A DNA stretch of 64,000 bases, from contig NZ_JANLNV010000085.1 of assembly GCF_025465935.1 (NCBI RefSeq), positions 1 through 64,000 on the forward strand. Reading direction: 5' to 3'. Each line of letters begins with the position of its first letter. Positions within the stretch are counted from its first letter, which is position 1. Under the pieces are notes generated by a model. The model saw only the letters and a list, made by a program, of their open reading frames with translations. It was not told where the DNA came from and searched no databases. Source of the DNA: Pseudomonas sp. 7P_10.2_Bac1. GTDB taxonomy: Bacteria; Pseudomonadota; Gammaproteobacteria; Pseudomonadales; Pseudomonadaceae. Below, in pieces: positions 26,015 to 35,236 of this stretch. A program made the position numbers and the translations under genes.

Positions 26015-26437
26015 TTAACGCTTACGCCCCACCGGATCAATATCCGCCAACTCCGCTTCATCCAGCCCTTTACCGGCGCCGATCTCATCCTCATCAACCA
26101 AGCGCAACTCTTGGTCTGCCGCATCATCGTTGCCTTGGGCTGCTTCCTTGGCATCGCGGGCGCCGTCTTCGCGGATGAGCATTTCCTGCTCCAGATCATC
26201 ATCGTCAAAGTCGGCATCCAGATCTTCATCCGGCATGGCCGCGCCGCTTAGCCCGGCGCGCCGCGCCGACTTGCCAGCCACGTGTTTGGCACGTTCTTCG
26301 TCAGTAAACAGATCACTGATGCTCTCGTGAACTTCGTCATCCTCAAAGTCCAGCGGCTCCACCGAACCCGAGCGGTCCTCCAGATCGTCTATCTCTGCAG
26401 GTTGTTCGGCTCCATACGGGCGACGTGAATCAGACAT
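26015..26437 (-). CDS. small highly acidic cytoplasmic protein, unknown function
   Basis: 140 aa with about a third Asp and Glu, no signal peptide and no membrane span. Acidic clusters include DLDADFDDDDLEQEM and a mid-protein basic patch RAKHVAGKSARRAG. The sequence suggests a largely unstructured protein. Homologues sit between rimI and the carbonic anhydrase gene in other pseudomonads as I recall, sometimes labelled 'serine kinase/phosphatase', but no kinase or phosphatase motif is visible and I do not endorse that name. Confidence 0.75.
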   Translation of the reverse strand: MSDSRRPYGAEQPAEIDDLEDRSGSVEPLDFEDDEVHESISDLFTDEERAKHVAGKSARRAGLSGAAMPDEDLDADFDDDDLEQEMLIREDGARDAKEAAQGNDDAADQELRLVDEDEIGAGKGLDEAELADIDPVGRKR

Positions 26438-26592
26438 GGTAATTCCTCATACTGTGGGCTCTTCTACGATGGACTGTAGCCACGGTTTAAGATTCCACCC
26501 AACGGACCGGCGGATTTAAGCGCAGATTCCACGTGACCCCGATCTGCGGTCCGCAGTCATAGTGTGCGCATCAACTCTCGAGGGTTTACCGC

Positions 26593-27237
26593 ATGAACGA
26601 ACTACAAGATCTGATTGATAACAACGAGCGCTGGGCCGATGCGATCAAGCAGGAGGATCCTGATTTCTTCGCCAAGTTGGCCCGCCAGCAAACGCCGGAA
26701 TACCTGTGGATTGGTTGTTCGGATGCTCGCGTACCGGCCAACGAGATCGTCGGCATGCTGCCCGGTGACCTGTTTGTGCACCGTAACGTGGCCAACGTCG
26801 TGCTGCACACCGACCTCAACTGCCTGTCAGTGATTCAGTACGCAGTCGATGTATTGAAGGTCAAACACATTCTGGTCACCGGCCACTACGGCTGTGGCGG
26901 CGTCCGCGCATCGATGCAGAACCAGCAATATGGCCTGATTGATGGCTGGTTGCGCTCGATTCGCGACCTGTACTACGAAAACCGCGACCTACTGGCACAA
27001 CTGCCCACCGAAGAAGAGCGCGTTGACCGCCTGTGCGAGTTGAACGTGATCCAGCAAGTGGCCAACGTGGGTCACACCACCATTGTGCAAAATGCCTGGC
27101 ATCGCGGGCAGAAGCTGTCGGTACATGGTTGCATCTATGGCATCAAAGACGGCCGTTGGAAAAGCCTCGACACCACCATCAGCGGTCTGGACCAACTGCC
27201 TGCGCAGTACCGCCTGCGCCCGCTGACCCCGACCTGA
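26593..27237 (+). CDS. can: beta-class carbonic anhydrase
   Basis: 214 aa. Interconverts CO2 and bicarbonate in the cytoplasm. The zinc ligands and the catalytic pair are all present: Cys42 and Asp44 with Arg46 in CSDAR, His98 and Cys101 in GHYGCGG. Length and layout match E. coli Can (clade with the CSDSR/CSDAR site). Single-gene unit. Confidence 0.95.
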   Translation: MNELQDLIDNNERWADAIKQEDPDFFAKLARQQTPEYLWIGCSDARVPANEIVGMLPGDLFVHRNVANVVLHTDLNCLSVIQYAVDVLKVKHILVTGHYGCGGVRASMQNQQYGLIDGWLRSIRDLYYENRDLLAQLPTEEERVDRLCELNVIQQVANVGHTTIVQNAWHRGQKLSVHGCIYGIKDGRWKSLDTTISGLDQLPAQYRLRPLTPT

Positions 27238-27245
27238 CACCCTCT

Positions 27246-27307
27246 GTAGGAGCGAGCTTGCCTCGCGATCTTTTGACCTTCCAAAAGGCCGCGAACAAGC
27301 CCGCTCT
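27246..27307. repeat. REP-type element
   Basis: GTAGGAGCGAGCTTGCCTCG opens a degenerate inverted repeat (GGCCGCGAACAAGCCCGCTC at the other side), the usual Pseudomonas extragenic palindrome, between two convergent genes. Confidence 0.75.
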
Positions 27308-27313
27308 CAGTGG

Positions 27314-28732
27314 TTACGGCATCACGGGCGGCGTGTAGGTCAGTGTTGTCCCCAGCGCCCACAGCAGCACCAGCACCAGCGGTGTATGCACCAGTAACTG
27401 CACAAACGAAAAGCCGATCAAGTCACGCGCCTTCAACCCCAGCACGCCCAGCAGCGGCAGCATGTAGAACGGGTTGATCAGGTTCGGCAAGGCTTCGGCG
27501 GCGTTGTAGATCTGCACTGCCCAACCCAGGTGATATTGCAGGTCATTGGCGACTTGCATCACGTAAGGCGCCTCAATAATCCATTTGCCTCCGCCCGACG
27601 GAATAAAGAAGCCCAGGATCGCCGAGTACACGCCCATCAGCACCGCGTAGGTGTCGTGGGAGGCAATCTGCACGAAGAAGGTCGAGATGTGGTGCGCCAG
27701 GGTTTGCCCGTCCACGCCTTTGACCACGGTCATCAATGCGGCAATTGAGCCGTACAGCGGGAACTGGATCATTACCCCGGTGGTGGTCGGTACGGCGCTG
27801 GCCACGGCATTCAGAAAGCTGCGCGGGCGCCAGTGCAGCAGGGCACCGAGCATCAGGAACAGAAAGTTGTAAGTGTTCAGGCCCGAAATGGCGTTGATAG
27901 CCGGTTTGGTCGAGAACTCGTGAAACAGCCAGCCGGCCGCCAACAGCACCAGCAAAATAGTCAGCAACGGGCTGTATTCCAGCCATTCGCCAGGGCGTGT
28001 GCGCGGCGGCAGTTTCGGTGTGTTGAAGCTTGGGTCCACCCCGCATGCCTCGGCGTCGCGGGCCGAATCCGGGCCAGGAGCGGTGGCGTACGCGACGATC
28101 AACGACACCACCACCAACGCTGCCAGCATCACCCCGGACTGCCACAGAAAGATGGTTTCAGTGAACGGGATCACCCCGGTAATCGCCAGAATCGAAGGCG
28201 GCAGGCTGGCCGGGTTGGCCTGTAATTGCGCTGCCGACGATGACAAGCCCAGCGCCCAAACAGCGCCCAGCCCCAGGTAGGCAGCAGCCCCGGCAGCACG
28301 GTAATCCATGCGCAGGTTGGTGCGACGGGCCAGGGCGCGCACCAGCAGCCCGCCAAACACCAGGGACAAGCCCCAGTTGAGCAGGGACGCAACCATGGAA
28401 ATCAGCGCCACCCAGCACACCGCCTGGCGACCGTTTTTGGGCACGCGGGCCAGTTTGTCGATCAGTTTTACAGCCGGCGGCGAACTGGCGACGACGTAGC
28501 CGCCAATCACCACGAAGGCCATTTGCATGGTGAACGGGATCAGGCTCCAGAACCCGTCACCAAATGCCATGGCGGCATCGGTGGGTTTGGCGCCCATAAA
28601 CAGGGTGGCGAGCGCGACAACGATCACCGCAACGGCGGCAAACACCCAGGAATCGGGGAACCAGCGTTCGGCAAAGTTGGAGCAGCGCAGGGCAAAGCGG
28701 GCAGAGCGGCTGTCTGTGATCTCAGCGGCCAT
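27314..28732 (-). CDS. atoE: short-chain fatty acid transporter (AtoE family)
   Basis: 472 aa integral membrane protein with a dozen or so hydrophobic spans. Family stretches include MQMAFVVIGGYVVASSP, NWGLSLVFGGLLVRALA and the C-terminal FFIPSGGGKWIIEAPYV, which mark the AtoE/TIGR00366-like permeases. It imports short-chain acids such as acetoacetate or butyrate. No atoDAB or sigma-54 regulator is adjacent, so the true substrate is not fixed by context. A perfect palindrome lies about 100 bp upstream. Confidence 0.88.
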   Translation of the reverse strand: MAAEITDSRSARFALRCSNFAERWFPDSWVFAAVAVIVVALATLFMGAKPTDAAMAFGDGFWSLIPFTMQMAFVVIGGYVVASSPPAVKLIDKLARVPKNGRQAVCWVALISMVASLLNWGLSLVFGGLLVRALARRTNLRMDYRAAGAAAYLGLGAVWALGLSSSAAQLQANPASLPPSILAITGVIPFTETIFLWQSGVMLAALVVVSLIVAYATAPGPDSARDAEACGVDPSFNTPKLPPRTRPGEWLEYSPLLTILLVLLAAGWLFHEFSTKPAINAISGLNTYNFLFLMLGALLHWRPRSFLNAVASAVPTTTGVMIQFPLYGSIAALMTVVKGVDGQTLAHHISTFFVQIASHDTYAVLMGVYSAILGFFIPSGGGKWIIEAPYVMQVANDLQYHLGWAVQIYNAAEALPNLINPFYMLPLLGVLGLKARDLIGFSFVQLLVHTPLVLVLLWALGTTLTYTPPVMP

Positions 28733-28829
28733 GGGGATACCTCGAATTTCTTATGATTATTGGATGCCCACTCTCAGTGCGAGCGCTCAGGTACGCGGCT
28801 TTGCAGTGGGCTGGCGGGTACATTAAATG

Positions 28830-28843
28830 AATTTCATGAAATT
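28830..28843. promoter_or_regulatory. perfect 14-bp palindrome, candidate operator
   Basis: AATTTCATGAAATT is its own reverse complement and lies between the divergently transcribed atoE and metallothionein genes, about 100 bp from each start. The regulator is unknown. Confidence 0.5.
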
Positions 28844-28944
28844 TCCGATGGGCTGACTTTTGAACTCTGTCTCAGCGTCTACAGTCACTGCTTGTAAGCG
28901 ACACGCCTGTCGCTTGGTAACGACCTGACAACATGGAGTTGAAT

Positions 28945-29112
28945 ATGAAAGAGCACACGTGTGATTGTCCGAGTTGTAACTGCAAAGTCGGTAGCCACGG
29001 GATCGAGCGCGATGGCAAGCATTACTGCTGCCAGGCCTGTGCCGACCATCACCCCAAAGGCCAGGCGTGCAGCACCTCCAGCGGCTGCCACTGTGGCGAT
29101 AAAGCCAAGTAA
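28945..29112 (+). CDS. bmtA: bacterial metallothionein (BmtA/SmtA family)
   Basis: A 55-aa cytoplasmic metal-binding protein, preceded by GGAG. Ten Cys at 6, 8, 11, 13, 28, 29, 32, 42, 48 and 50, with His at 4, 18, 26, 35, 36 and 49. The CDCPSCNCKV opening and the HYCCQACADHHP block are the two halves of the zinc-finger-like four-metal cluster of cyanobacterial and pseudomonad metallothioneins. It binds Zn, Cd or Cu. Monocistronic, opposite to atoE; no SmtB-like repressor gene is next to it. Confidence 0.93.
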   Translation: MKEHTCDCPSCNCKVGSHGIERDGKHYCCQACADHHPKGQACSTSSGCHCGDKAK

Positions 29113-29266
29113 CGCTTAGCGCCCCTACGCGCAGCCTCGTGCTGCGCGTTCCTGCATAGCCCGTTGCCATGATCTGGCGGGTTCAGCGTGCGTAAGAAAA
29201 ATGTTTGTCGAGTGACGGATAAAGGACTCGAGGTAGTAAACTCTGGGCTTTCCTGAAGGAGTTTCT

Positions 29267-30151
29267 ATGAGTCTTTACCAGCCTGGCATCCTTGCCAAAC
29301 CCGTGCCGGCACAGGCGCGCTACATGTTTTTCGCCCTCAAGTCTGTAGAAGCACTGCCGGCTGCACTCGACACCCTGTCGCAGTGGGTAGACGGCAAAAG
29401 CGTGGTAGCAGGCTTGGGTTCGCCGCTGGTACTGGCCTTGGGCGCGAAAGTCCCAGGCTTGCGGGTGTTTCCGGCACTCAACGCTGTGGTGGAAAACCCG
29501 TCGACCCAACACGCCCTGTGGCTGTGGTTGTGGGGTGATGATCGCGGTGAGTTGTTGCACCGCAGCCAGGCGATTGAAACGGCGCTGGCGCCGGCATTCA
29601 ATGTGCTCCAAGTGACCGAAGGGTTCCTCTACAACACCGATCGCGACCTGACCGGCTATGAAGACGGCACCGAAAATCCGGTGGACCAGGCAGCCATTGA
29701 CGCCGCCATCGTCACCGGCGCCGGGCCAGGGCTGGACGGAGGCGCTTTTGTTGCCGTGCAACAGTGGCAGCACGACCTCAATGGCTTTGCCGCCCGCCCG
29801 CAGGCCGAACAAGACAACATGATCGGCCGCCGTAAAAGCGACAACGAAGAACTGGACGACGCGCCAGAGTCGGCCCACGTCAAACGCACCGCCCAAGAAA
29901 GCTTCTCGCCTGAGGCCTTCACCGTGCGCCGCTCCATGCCGTGGACTGAAAACGGCAAGTCGGGGCTGATGTTCGTATCCTTCAGCCGCGCCTTGAGCGC
30001 TTTCGAAGTGCAACTGCGCCGCATGAGCGGCATGGAAGACGGCATCGTAGACGCCCTCTACAGCTTCAGCCGGCCATTGAACGGTGGCTACTACTGGTGC
30101 CCGCCGCTCAAGGACGGTCGCCTGGATTTGAGCGCGCTGCGCCCGGCTTGA
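29267..30151 (+). CDS. Dyp-type heme peroxidase
   Basis: 294 aa, no signal peptide. The family signature GYEDGTENP carries the distal Asp133, and the proximal heme His is His204 in ESAHVKRT. The length corresponds to the compact class of bacterial Dyp peroxidases (YfeX/DypB type). It uses hydrogen peroxide on dyes, phenols or porphyrin-like substrates. No encapsulin or iron-uptake gene is adjacent, so the natural substrate is open. Good GAAGGAG ribosome site. Confidence 0.92.
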   Translation: MSLYQPGILAKPVPAQARYMFFALKSVEALPAALDTLSQWVDGKSVVAGLGSPLVLALGAKVPGLRVFPALNAVVENPSTQHALWLWLWGDDRGELLHRSQAIETALAPAFNVLQVTEGFLYNTDRDLTGYEDGTENPVDQAAIDAAIVTGAGPGLDGGAFVAVQQWQHDLNGFAARPQAEQDNMIGRRKSDNEELDDAPESAHVKRTAQESFSPEAFTVRRSMPWTENGKSGLMFVSFSRALSAFEVQLRRMSGMEDGIVDALYSFSRPLNGGYYWCPPLKDGRLDLSALRPA

Positions 30152-30266
30152 ATCCTGCAGTACTGACGGGTGCCGCCGCCTTGTGTTGCCCGTCAGTGAC
30201 TCCAGAGAGTCAGGTTTTAGGAATCGTCTGATTATTTTGGGTCTTTTTGCCGCTTAGGCTGGCGGG

Positions 30267-33035
30267 ATGAACTCGACTCCTCAAGCTGCCCGAAAACTGC
30301 TCCATTTATTTGCCTCAGGCCTGATCATCGCGGTCGTTGCCGGCTCGTTTATCTATTTGCGCTCGGTGTTTAACGACGAAGTCTCCAAGCGCCGCAGTTT
30401 TATGAACGAGGCGGTGTTCAATGCCCAGGATTTTTTTGTCAGCCGCCAGACATTACTCAAGAGTCTGGTGCTGGCGGCGGTGCCTGACAGCACCGGGCAC
30501 GACGCCTTCATCACGATTGATCCTGAAGAAGAGACGAACATTCGTCTGGGCAACGAGACAGATCGCTGGAGCCTGTGGCTGACCCAGCGAATGATGGAGT
30601 ATTTGCGCGAGAGCAAAGTCAGCCTGTTGTACGTCCCGCAAACAGAGGAGCCCAAGGTGGTTCGTCTGTTTGATGCTTCCAGCCATCTGGAGCCGGTGCC
30701 CAAGGCGGTTTTGCAACGTTTGGTGGATGAAGGCAGCAAGTGGTACACGTTCAGCGATGATTTGTGGCTGACCGATAGAAAAATCCTGGACTCGTCCTTT
30801 TATCTGTTTACCCGGCTGGATACCCGTAACCTGACCTCCGGTTGGATGGGCATTGAGGTTGAGGCTCCGGACCTGGTGGCCGCCTTGCGCAGTGACAGCG
30901 CTGGGGATTTCATGTTGCTGGACGGCCAAGGGCAAATCATTTTCACCAATGCCGTTCAATCCCCCTTGGTAGAAGCGTTGCCCTCGCTGGCGCCTAAAAA
31001 CTCGTTCGGCTTTATTGGGCGCGGCTGGCTACCGGACAGCCTGGCGATCCGAAAAAAGCTCGGCTATTCCAGCTGGCAAATCATTTATGCCGTCGATATT
31101 CATTCGCTACTGCCTGTGCTGGTCTGGCCGTTGCTGGGCTGTGTGCTGCTGCTGATTGGCGTGTGCATCGGTTTGCGCCTGCTTATCAAGCGTATCGACA
31201 AACGCCTGATCACACCGGGTGAAAACCGCATTCAGGCCTTGGTTGAAAGTGAGGCGTTCAACCGCGCGGTGCTGCAGGTCGCTCCAGTGGCGTTATGCGT
31301 GATCCGCCGTACCGATGGCACCGTGGTACTGGAAAACTCTCTGTCGCAACAGTGGTTGGGCAACAGCCGAGAGCGCAGCAAGTTGTGCCATGGCTGGATT
31401 TACCGCGCGTTTGATCAGCGCGACGTGAGCAGCAGCGATGAGGTGGAGATGGAAGATGGCCGCCTCCTGTACCTCGCGTTTGCCCCGACCCGTTACAACG
31501 GCCAGGACGTGTTGATTTGCGCGTTCAGTGACATCAGTGCGCGCAAGCAGATCGAAGTGACGCTGGAACGTGCCCGGCAGTTGGCTGATCGGGCCAATGA
31601 GGCCAAGACGTTGTTTCTGGCGACCATGAGCCATGAAATCCGCACGCCGCTGTACGGTGTGTTAGGTACGCTCGAGTTGCTGGCTCGTACGCAGCTCAAT
31701 GAACAGCAGGATAACTACCTGAAAGCCATCGAGCGGTCTTCCGGCAATTTACTGCAACTGATTTGCGACGTGCTGGATGTGTCGCGTATTGAAGCGGGTC
31801 AACTGCAACTGGAACTCAACACCTTCAGCCCCATGGAACTGATCGAAGAAGTGGTCCAGGGCTATAGCGGTGCCGCACAAGCCAAGGGCTTGCAGCTGTT
31901 TGCACTGATTGATTCAACCGTGCCCGAATGGCTCATCGGGGATGTCACCCGTATCCGCCAGATCCTCAATAACCTGCTCAATAATGCGCTGAAATTTACC
32001 GATAACGGCAAAATCGTCCTGCGGCTCAAGTTGGACAGCCGCGACGATGAACGCGTGCTCCTGCACTGGCAGGTGTCAGACACTGGCAAAGGCATTGCCC
32101 ATGAAGAACAGGCTCGGTTGTTCGAGCCTTTTTACCAAGTCGAGTCCGCTAAAAATGTCGTGGCCGGCACCGGCCTGGGCCTATCGATCTGCAAGCGCCT
32201 CATGCACTTGATGAACGGCAGCATGCGGCTGGTCAGTGAGCCGGGGTTGGGCAGCAGCTTTACCCTGCATTTACCGCTGGAGCAAGTGCGCGACGCCGAG
32301 CATGTGAGTCCGTTGGGCGAACTGGCGCCTACGCTGGTGTATGTGGTGTCACCTTTGCGTGAGCTAGCCGAGTGTTATTGCGGCTGGTTGCGTCGCTGGG
32401 GCGCACGTGCCCATTTGGGCGCGCCCAGGCCGGGTGAGGTCATTGAAGGTGCCGTATTGCTTGAGCTACACCCAGGTGCTGTCCAACAGGTACTGGAGCC
32501 CGAATGGCCGGGCCCGGTGGTGGTGGCTGCCAGTGACCTGTCAGCGACGGCAAACGCATCCGATACCGGTTGGCAGGCTGATCTGAACAGCTTGCGGGAC
32601 GTCCATCGTGCGCTGTCCAAGGCCCAGGGCGCGAGAGCCGAAACGCTGCTAGAGGCCGGCGTTGCCAAGCAGGAACTCAAACTGAATTTGAGCATTCTGG
32701 TGGCTGAAGACAACGTGATCAATCAACTGATTTTGCGTGATCAACTGGAAGAACTTGGCTGCACCGTGACCTTGGCCAGTGATGGCCTGCAGGCCCTGGA
32801 GTTGTGGCAAGCAACCCCGTTCGACCTGTTACTGACGGACGTCAACATGCCGAGAATGAACGGCTACGAATTGGCGGCCCAGCTACGCGCCATGAATGTG
32901 ACAAAGCCCATTATCGGTGCCACGGCCAATGCCATGCGCGATGAGGGCGAGCGCTGCCTGAGCGCGGGGATGAATCACTGTTTGATCAAGCCTTTTACGC
33001 TGCACACCTTGTACAACTGTCTTCAGCACTTCTAA
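30267..33035 (+). CDS. hybrid sensor kinase without Hpt (PvrS/RcsC-like)
   Basis: 922 aa. Two membrane spans (about 12-32 and 280-305) flank a periplasmic sensor of about 245 residues. A PAS-like segment follows (330-430), then HisKA with His456 (MSHEIRTPLYG), HATPase (GTGLGLSI), a degenerate receiver-like segment (SPLRELAECYCGWLRRWGAR, compare the RcsC ABL domain) and a true receiver with Asp858 (LLTDVNMP). It ends after the receiver, so it needs an Hpt from elsewhere. A near-full-length paralogue with an Hpt lies at 42566-45814. First of four regulators, 11 bp before the EAL regulator. Confidence 0.9.
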   Translation: MNSTPQAARKLLHLFASGLIIAVVAGSFIYLRSVFNDEVSKRRSFMNEAVFNAQDFFVSRQTLLKSLVLAAVPDSTGHDAFITIDPEEETNIRLGNETDRWSLWLTQRMMEYLRESKVSLLYVPQTEEPKVVRLFDASSHLEPVPKAVLQRLVDEGSKWYTFSDDLWLTDRKILDSSFYLFTRLDTRNLTSGWMGIEVEAPDLVAALRSDSAGDFMLLDGQGQIIFTNAVQSPLVEALPSLAPKNSFGFIGRGWLPDSLAIRKKLGYSSWQIIYAVDIHSLLPVLVWPLLGCVLLLIGVCIGLRLLIKRIDKRLITPGENRIQALVESEAFNRAVLQVAPVALCVIRRTDGTVVLENSLSQQWLGNSRERSKLCHGWIYRAFDQRDVSSSDEVEMEDGRLLYLAFAPTRYNGQDVLICAFSDISARKQIEVTLERARQLADRANEAKTLFLATMSHEIRTPLYGVLGTLELLARTQLNEQQDNYLKAIERSSGNLLQLICDVLDVSRIEAGQLQLELNTFSPMELIEEVVQGYSGAAQAKGLQLFALIDSTVPEWLIGDVTRIRQILNNLLNNALKFTDNGKIVLRLKLDSRDDERVLLHWQVSDTGKGIAHEEQARLFEPFYQVESAKNVVAGTGLGLSICKRLMHLMNGSMRLVSEPGLGSSFTLHLPLEQVRDAEHVSPLGELAPTLVYVVSPLRELAECYCGWLRRWGARAHLGAPRPGEVIEGAVLLELHPGAVQQVLEPEWPGPVVVAASDLSATANASDTGWQADLNSLRDVHRALSKAQGARAETLLEAGVAKQELKLNLSILVAEDNVINQLILRDQLEELGCTVTLASDGLQALELWQATPFDLLLTDVNMPRMNGYELAAQLRAMNVTKPIIGATANAMRDEGERCLSAGMNHCLIKPFTLHTLYNCLQHF

Positions 33036-33046
33036 AGGAGGGTCCA

Positions 33047-34243
33047 GTGAAGCCCTATCGTGTCTTGGTCGTTGAGGATCACCCTTTTCAGCATGAGTAT
33101 TTGCTGAATGTATTCAGTGAGGCGGGCGGCTTTACGGTGGATACCGTATGGGATGGCGATGAGGCGTTGGAGTGCCTGACGCGCCATGACTATGACCTGC
33201 TACTCACTGATTTACTGATGCCCGTCATGGATGGTGTGCAACTGATCCAAAAAATTGCCGCGTTAAAAAAACGCCCGGCGTTGGCGCTGATGAGTGCCTC
33301 ATCACGCCGCATGTTGATCAGCGCTGGGCTGGTGGCTAAAAACCTGGGCATGTCGGTGGTGGGTCTGATTTCCAAGCCGGTCGAGTTAAATGCCGTGATG
33401 CGCTTGAAAGAGCGGATGGCAGTTTATTGCTCGAGTGGGGTGACAGACCCGGCGCTGACAATCGAAGTCGACCCGCTCAGCATCGTGCGGGCGATGGAAA
33501 ACGGTCAGATCCAGGCCTGGTTCCAGCCTAAAAAGTCATTGCGCAACGGCAATATTCTCAGCGCCGAGGCGCTGGTGCGTTGGGTACATCCCGAAGCCGG
33601 TACCTTGCTGCCCAAAGACTTCCTGTCGTTGCTGATAAAGCAGGGGCTGGAAGAACGCCTGTTATGGCTGATGATGGAGCAAACCTTGCACGCGCAAAAA
33701 AAGTGGCGAGGCCAAGGGTGGGATATTCCTGTCTCCATCAATTTGCCCACGCATTTGCTGGACAACCACCAATTGGCTGATCGCTTGCGTGATTACGTAG
33801 TGGCCGAAGGCGGGGAGCCGCGCAGCATTGTGTTTGAGTTGATGGAGAGCTCGATCACCCAGGAACTCAGCAATTATTACGCTGGGGCTTGCCGCCTGCG
33901 GATGATGGGGTTTGGCTTGGCTCAGGACGATTTCGGCCAAGGGTTCAGTTCTTACTTCAACCTGGTATCAACGCCTTTCAGTGAGCTCAAGATCGACCGT
34001 TCTCTGGTGCATGGCTGTGTCGAAAATGAAAACCTCGCCTCAGCCCTGAGCAGCCTGGTGGAACTGAGCCGCAAGCTGGGCCTGACGGTGGTTGCCGAAG
34101 GCGTTGAAACCCAGGCGGAGCTGGCTTTCTTGCGCCGCATTGGCTGTGATCAAGCCCAAGGCTTCCTGATTTGCGCAGCCGTGTCACCCACGGACTTTGG
34201 AACTCTTTTATCGGAGGATAGCTCCAAGCCATCATGGGAGTGA
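33047..34243 (+). CDS. pvrR: response regulator with EAL output (PvrR/RocR-like)
   Basis: 398 aa. N-terminal receiver with Asp55 (DLLLTDLLMPVMDG) and a C-terminal EAL c-di-GMP phosphodiesterase domain from about 150. The catalytic set is recognisable: Glu174 in SAEALVRW, SINLPTHLL, ELMESS, QDDFGQGFSS, KIDRSLV, VAEGVETQ and QGFLI, so it is probably active. In P. aeruginosa, RocR and PvrR have this build and oppose fimbrial expression. It follows the hybrid kinase in what looks like one operon (GGAGG ribosome site). The gene symbol is by domain layout and context. Confidence 0.85.
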   Translation: MKPYRVLVVEDHPFQHEYLLNVFSEAGGFTVDTVWDGDEALECLTRHDYDLLLTDLLMPVMDGVQLIQKIAALKKRPALALMSASSRRMLISAGLVAKNLGMSVVGLISKPVELNAVMRLKERMAVYCSSGVTDPALTIEVDPLSIVRAMENGQIQAWFQPKKSLRNGNILSAEALVRWVHPEAGTLLPKDFLSLLIKQGLEERLLWLMMEQTLHAQKKWRGQGWDIPVSINLPTHLLDNHQLADRLRDYVVAEGGEPRSIVFELMESSITQELSNYYAGACRLRMMGFGLAQDDFGQGFSSYFNLVSTPFSELKIDRSLVHGCVENENLASALSSLVELSRKLGLTVVAEGVETQAELAFLRRIGCDQAQGFLICAAVSPTDFGTLLSEDSSKPSWE

Positions 34244-34528
34244 TACGGCATCAAGGTTGAAGAGCCGTCTGCACGACTCAATTTTTTATTCTTTGAAGCA
34301 ACGCATTTGCGGTTCCTGGAGGCCACCAGGCGCAGCCTGCTCCAGCCTTTTTACGGGCTGCAAAGCCAGGCTCGCCTTGCCGTCGATGCACTCCAGATTT
34401 TTGATCTGTACTTCTGTTTATGCCCTGTTCAGTGGGAGCCAGGTCAGTCGGGCGAACATTGGCCAAACCTTGAAGACACTCAGCGGTAGACAGACCCTAG
34501 CAGTGCGTCATTAATTTGGAGCCAGGCA
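34244..34528. other. intergenic region before the RcsB-like genes
   Basis: About 285 bp with no credible gene. It likely contains a separate promoter for the two RcsB-like regulators. No terminator or operator was found by eye. Confidence 0.4.
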
Positions 34529-35179
34529 ATGCATGAAATAAAGACCGTAATTGCCGATGACCACCCGGTGGTGTTAGTGGGGCTGCGGGAAGTGATCCAG
34601 CGCGATGAGCGATTTGAGCTGATCGGCGAGGCCGTCAGCTCATCGCAGTTGATTGAGCTATTGACGTCGGGTCAGCCAGATCTAGTCATTACCGACTTCA
34701 ATATGCCCGGTGATGACACCTATGGTGATGGCCTCAAACTGATCGAATACATCATCGAACACTTTCCGTTAGTGAAAGTCCTGGTGCTGACCATGGTCAG
34801 CAATCAGTTGATCATTTCACGCTTGCTGGAAATGGGCGTGGTCGGGGTGATTGCCAAGCATCATATTCACCAGGAAATTGGCAAGGCGCTGAACGCGCTG
34901 GCCAATAATCGGCCCTATGCCGCACCGGCGGTGGATGCCATCTCTGTGCTCACTAACCCCAAAGTGATTGACGAGCGTTTCTCCAACCTTTCACCCCGCG
35001 AGGTTGAAGTACTGCGGTTATTTGTAGCCGGCAGCAGCGTGAGTGAAATCGCCCGGCTGTTGAACCGCAGTGTCAAAACCGTGAGCACGCAAAAGGTCGC
35101 TGCGATGCACAAGCTTGAAGTGCTCACCGACCACGCGTTACTCACCTACTGTATAAAGGCCGACCCCTTCGAATCATAA
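34529..35179 (+). CDS. rcsB: RcsB-like response regulator, copy 1
   Basis: 216 aa. The receiver starts VIADDHPVVLVGLREVI, with Asp56 in LVITDFNMPGDDTYGDG. The 'MPGD-YGDG' wording is specific to RcsB-type receivers. LuxR-class helix-turn-helix at the C-terminus (LSPREVEVLRLFVAGSSVSE...LNRSVKTVSTQK). In the PAPI-1 system RcsB activates the cupD fimbrial genes, and the second fimbrial operon begins just downstream on the other strand. Separated by 57 bp from copy 2. Confidence 0.88.
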   Translation: MHEIKTVIADDHPVVLVGLREVIQRDERFELIGEAVSSSQLIELLTSGQPDLVITDFNMPGDDTYGDGLKLIEYIIEHFPLVKVLVLTMVSNQLIISRLLEMGVVGVIAKHHIHQEIGKALNALANNRPYAAPAVDAISVLTNPKVIDERFSNLSPREVEVLRLFVAGSSVSEIARLLNRSVKTVSTQKVAAMHKLEVLTDHALLTYCIKADPFES

Positions 35180-35236
35180 AAACTCAGTCAGAGCCTTCGC
35201 AGTAACCCGCATTTAAGGACAGGAGTCACATAAGTC

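Noticed and set aside
27246..27307. CRISPR-like repeat
   Set aside because: Single degenerate palindrome of the REP type, without regular spacing or cas genes; the same kind occurs at 60941.
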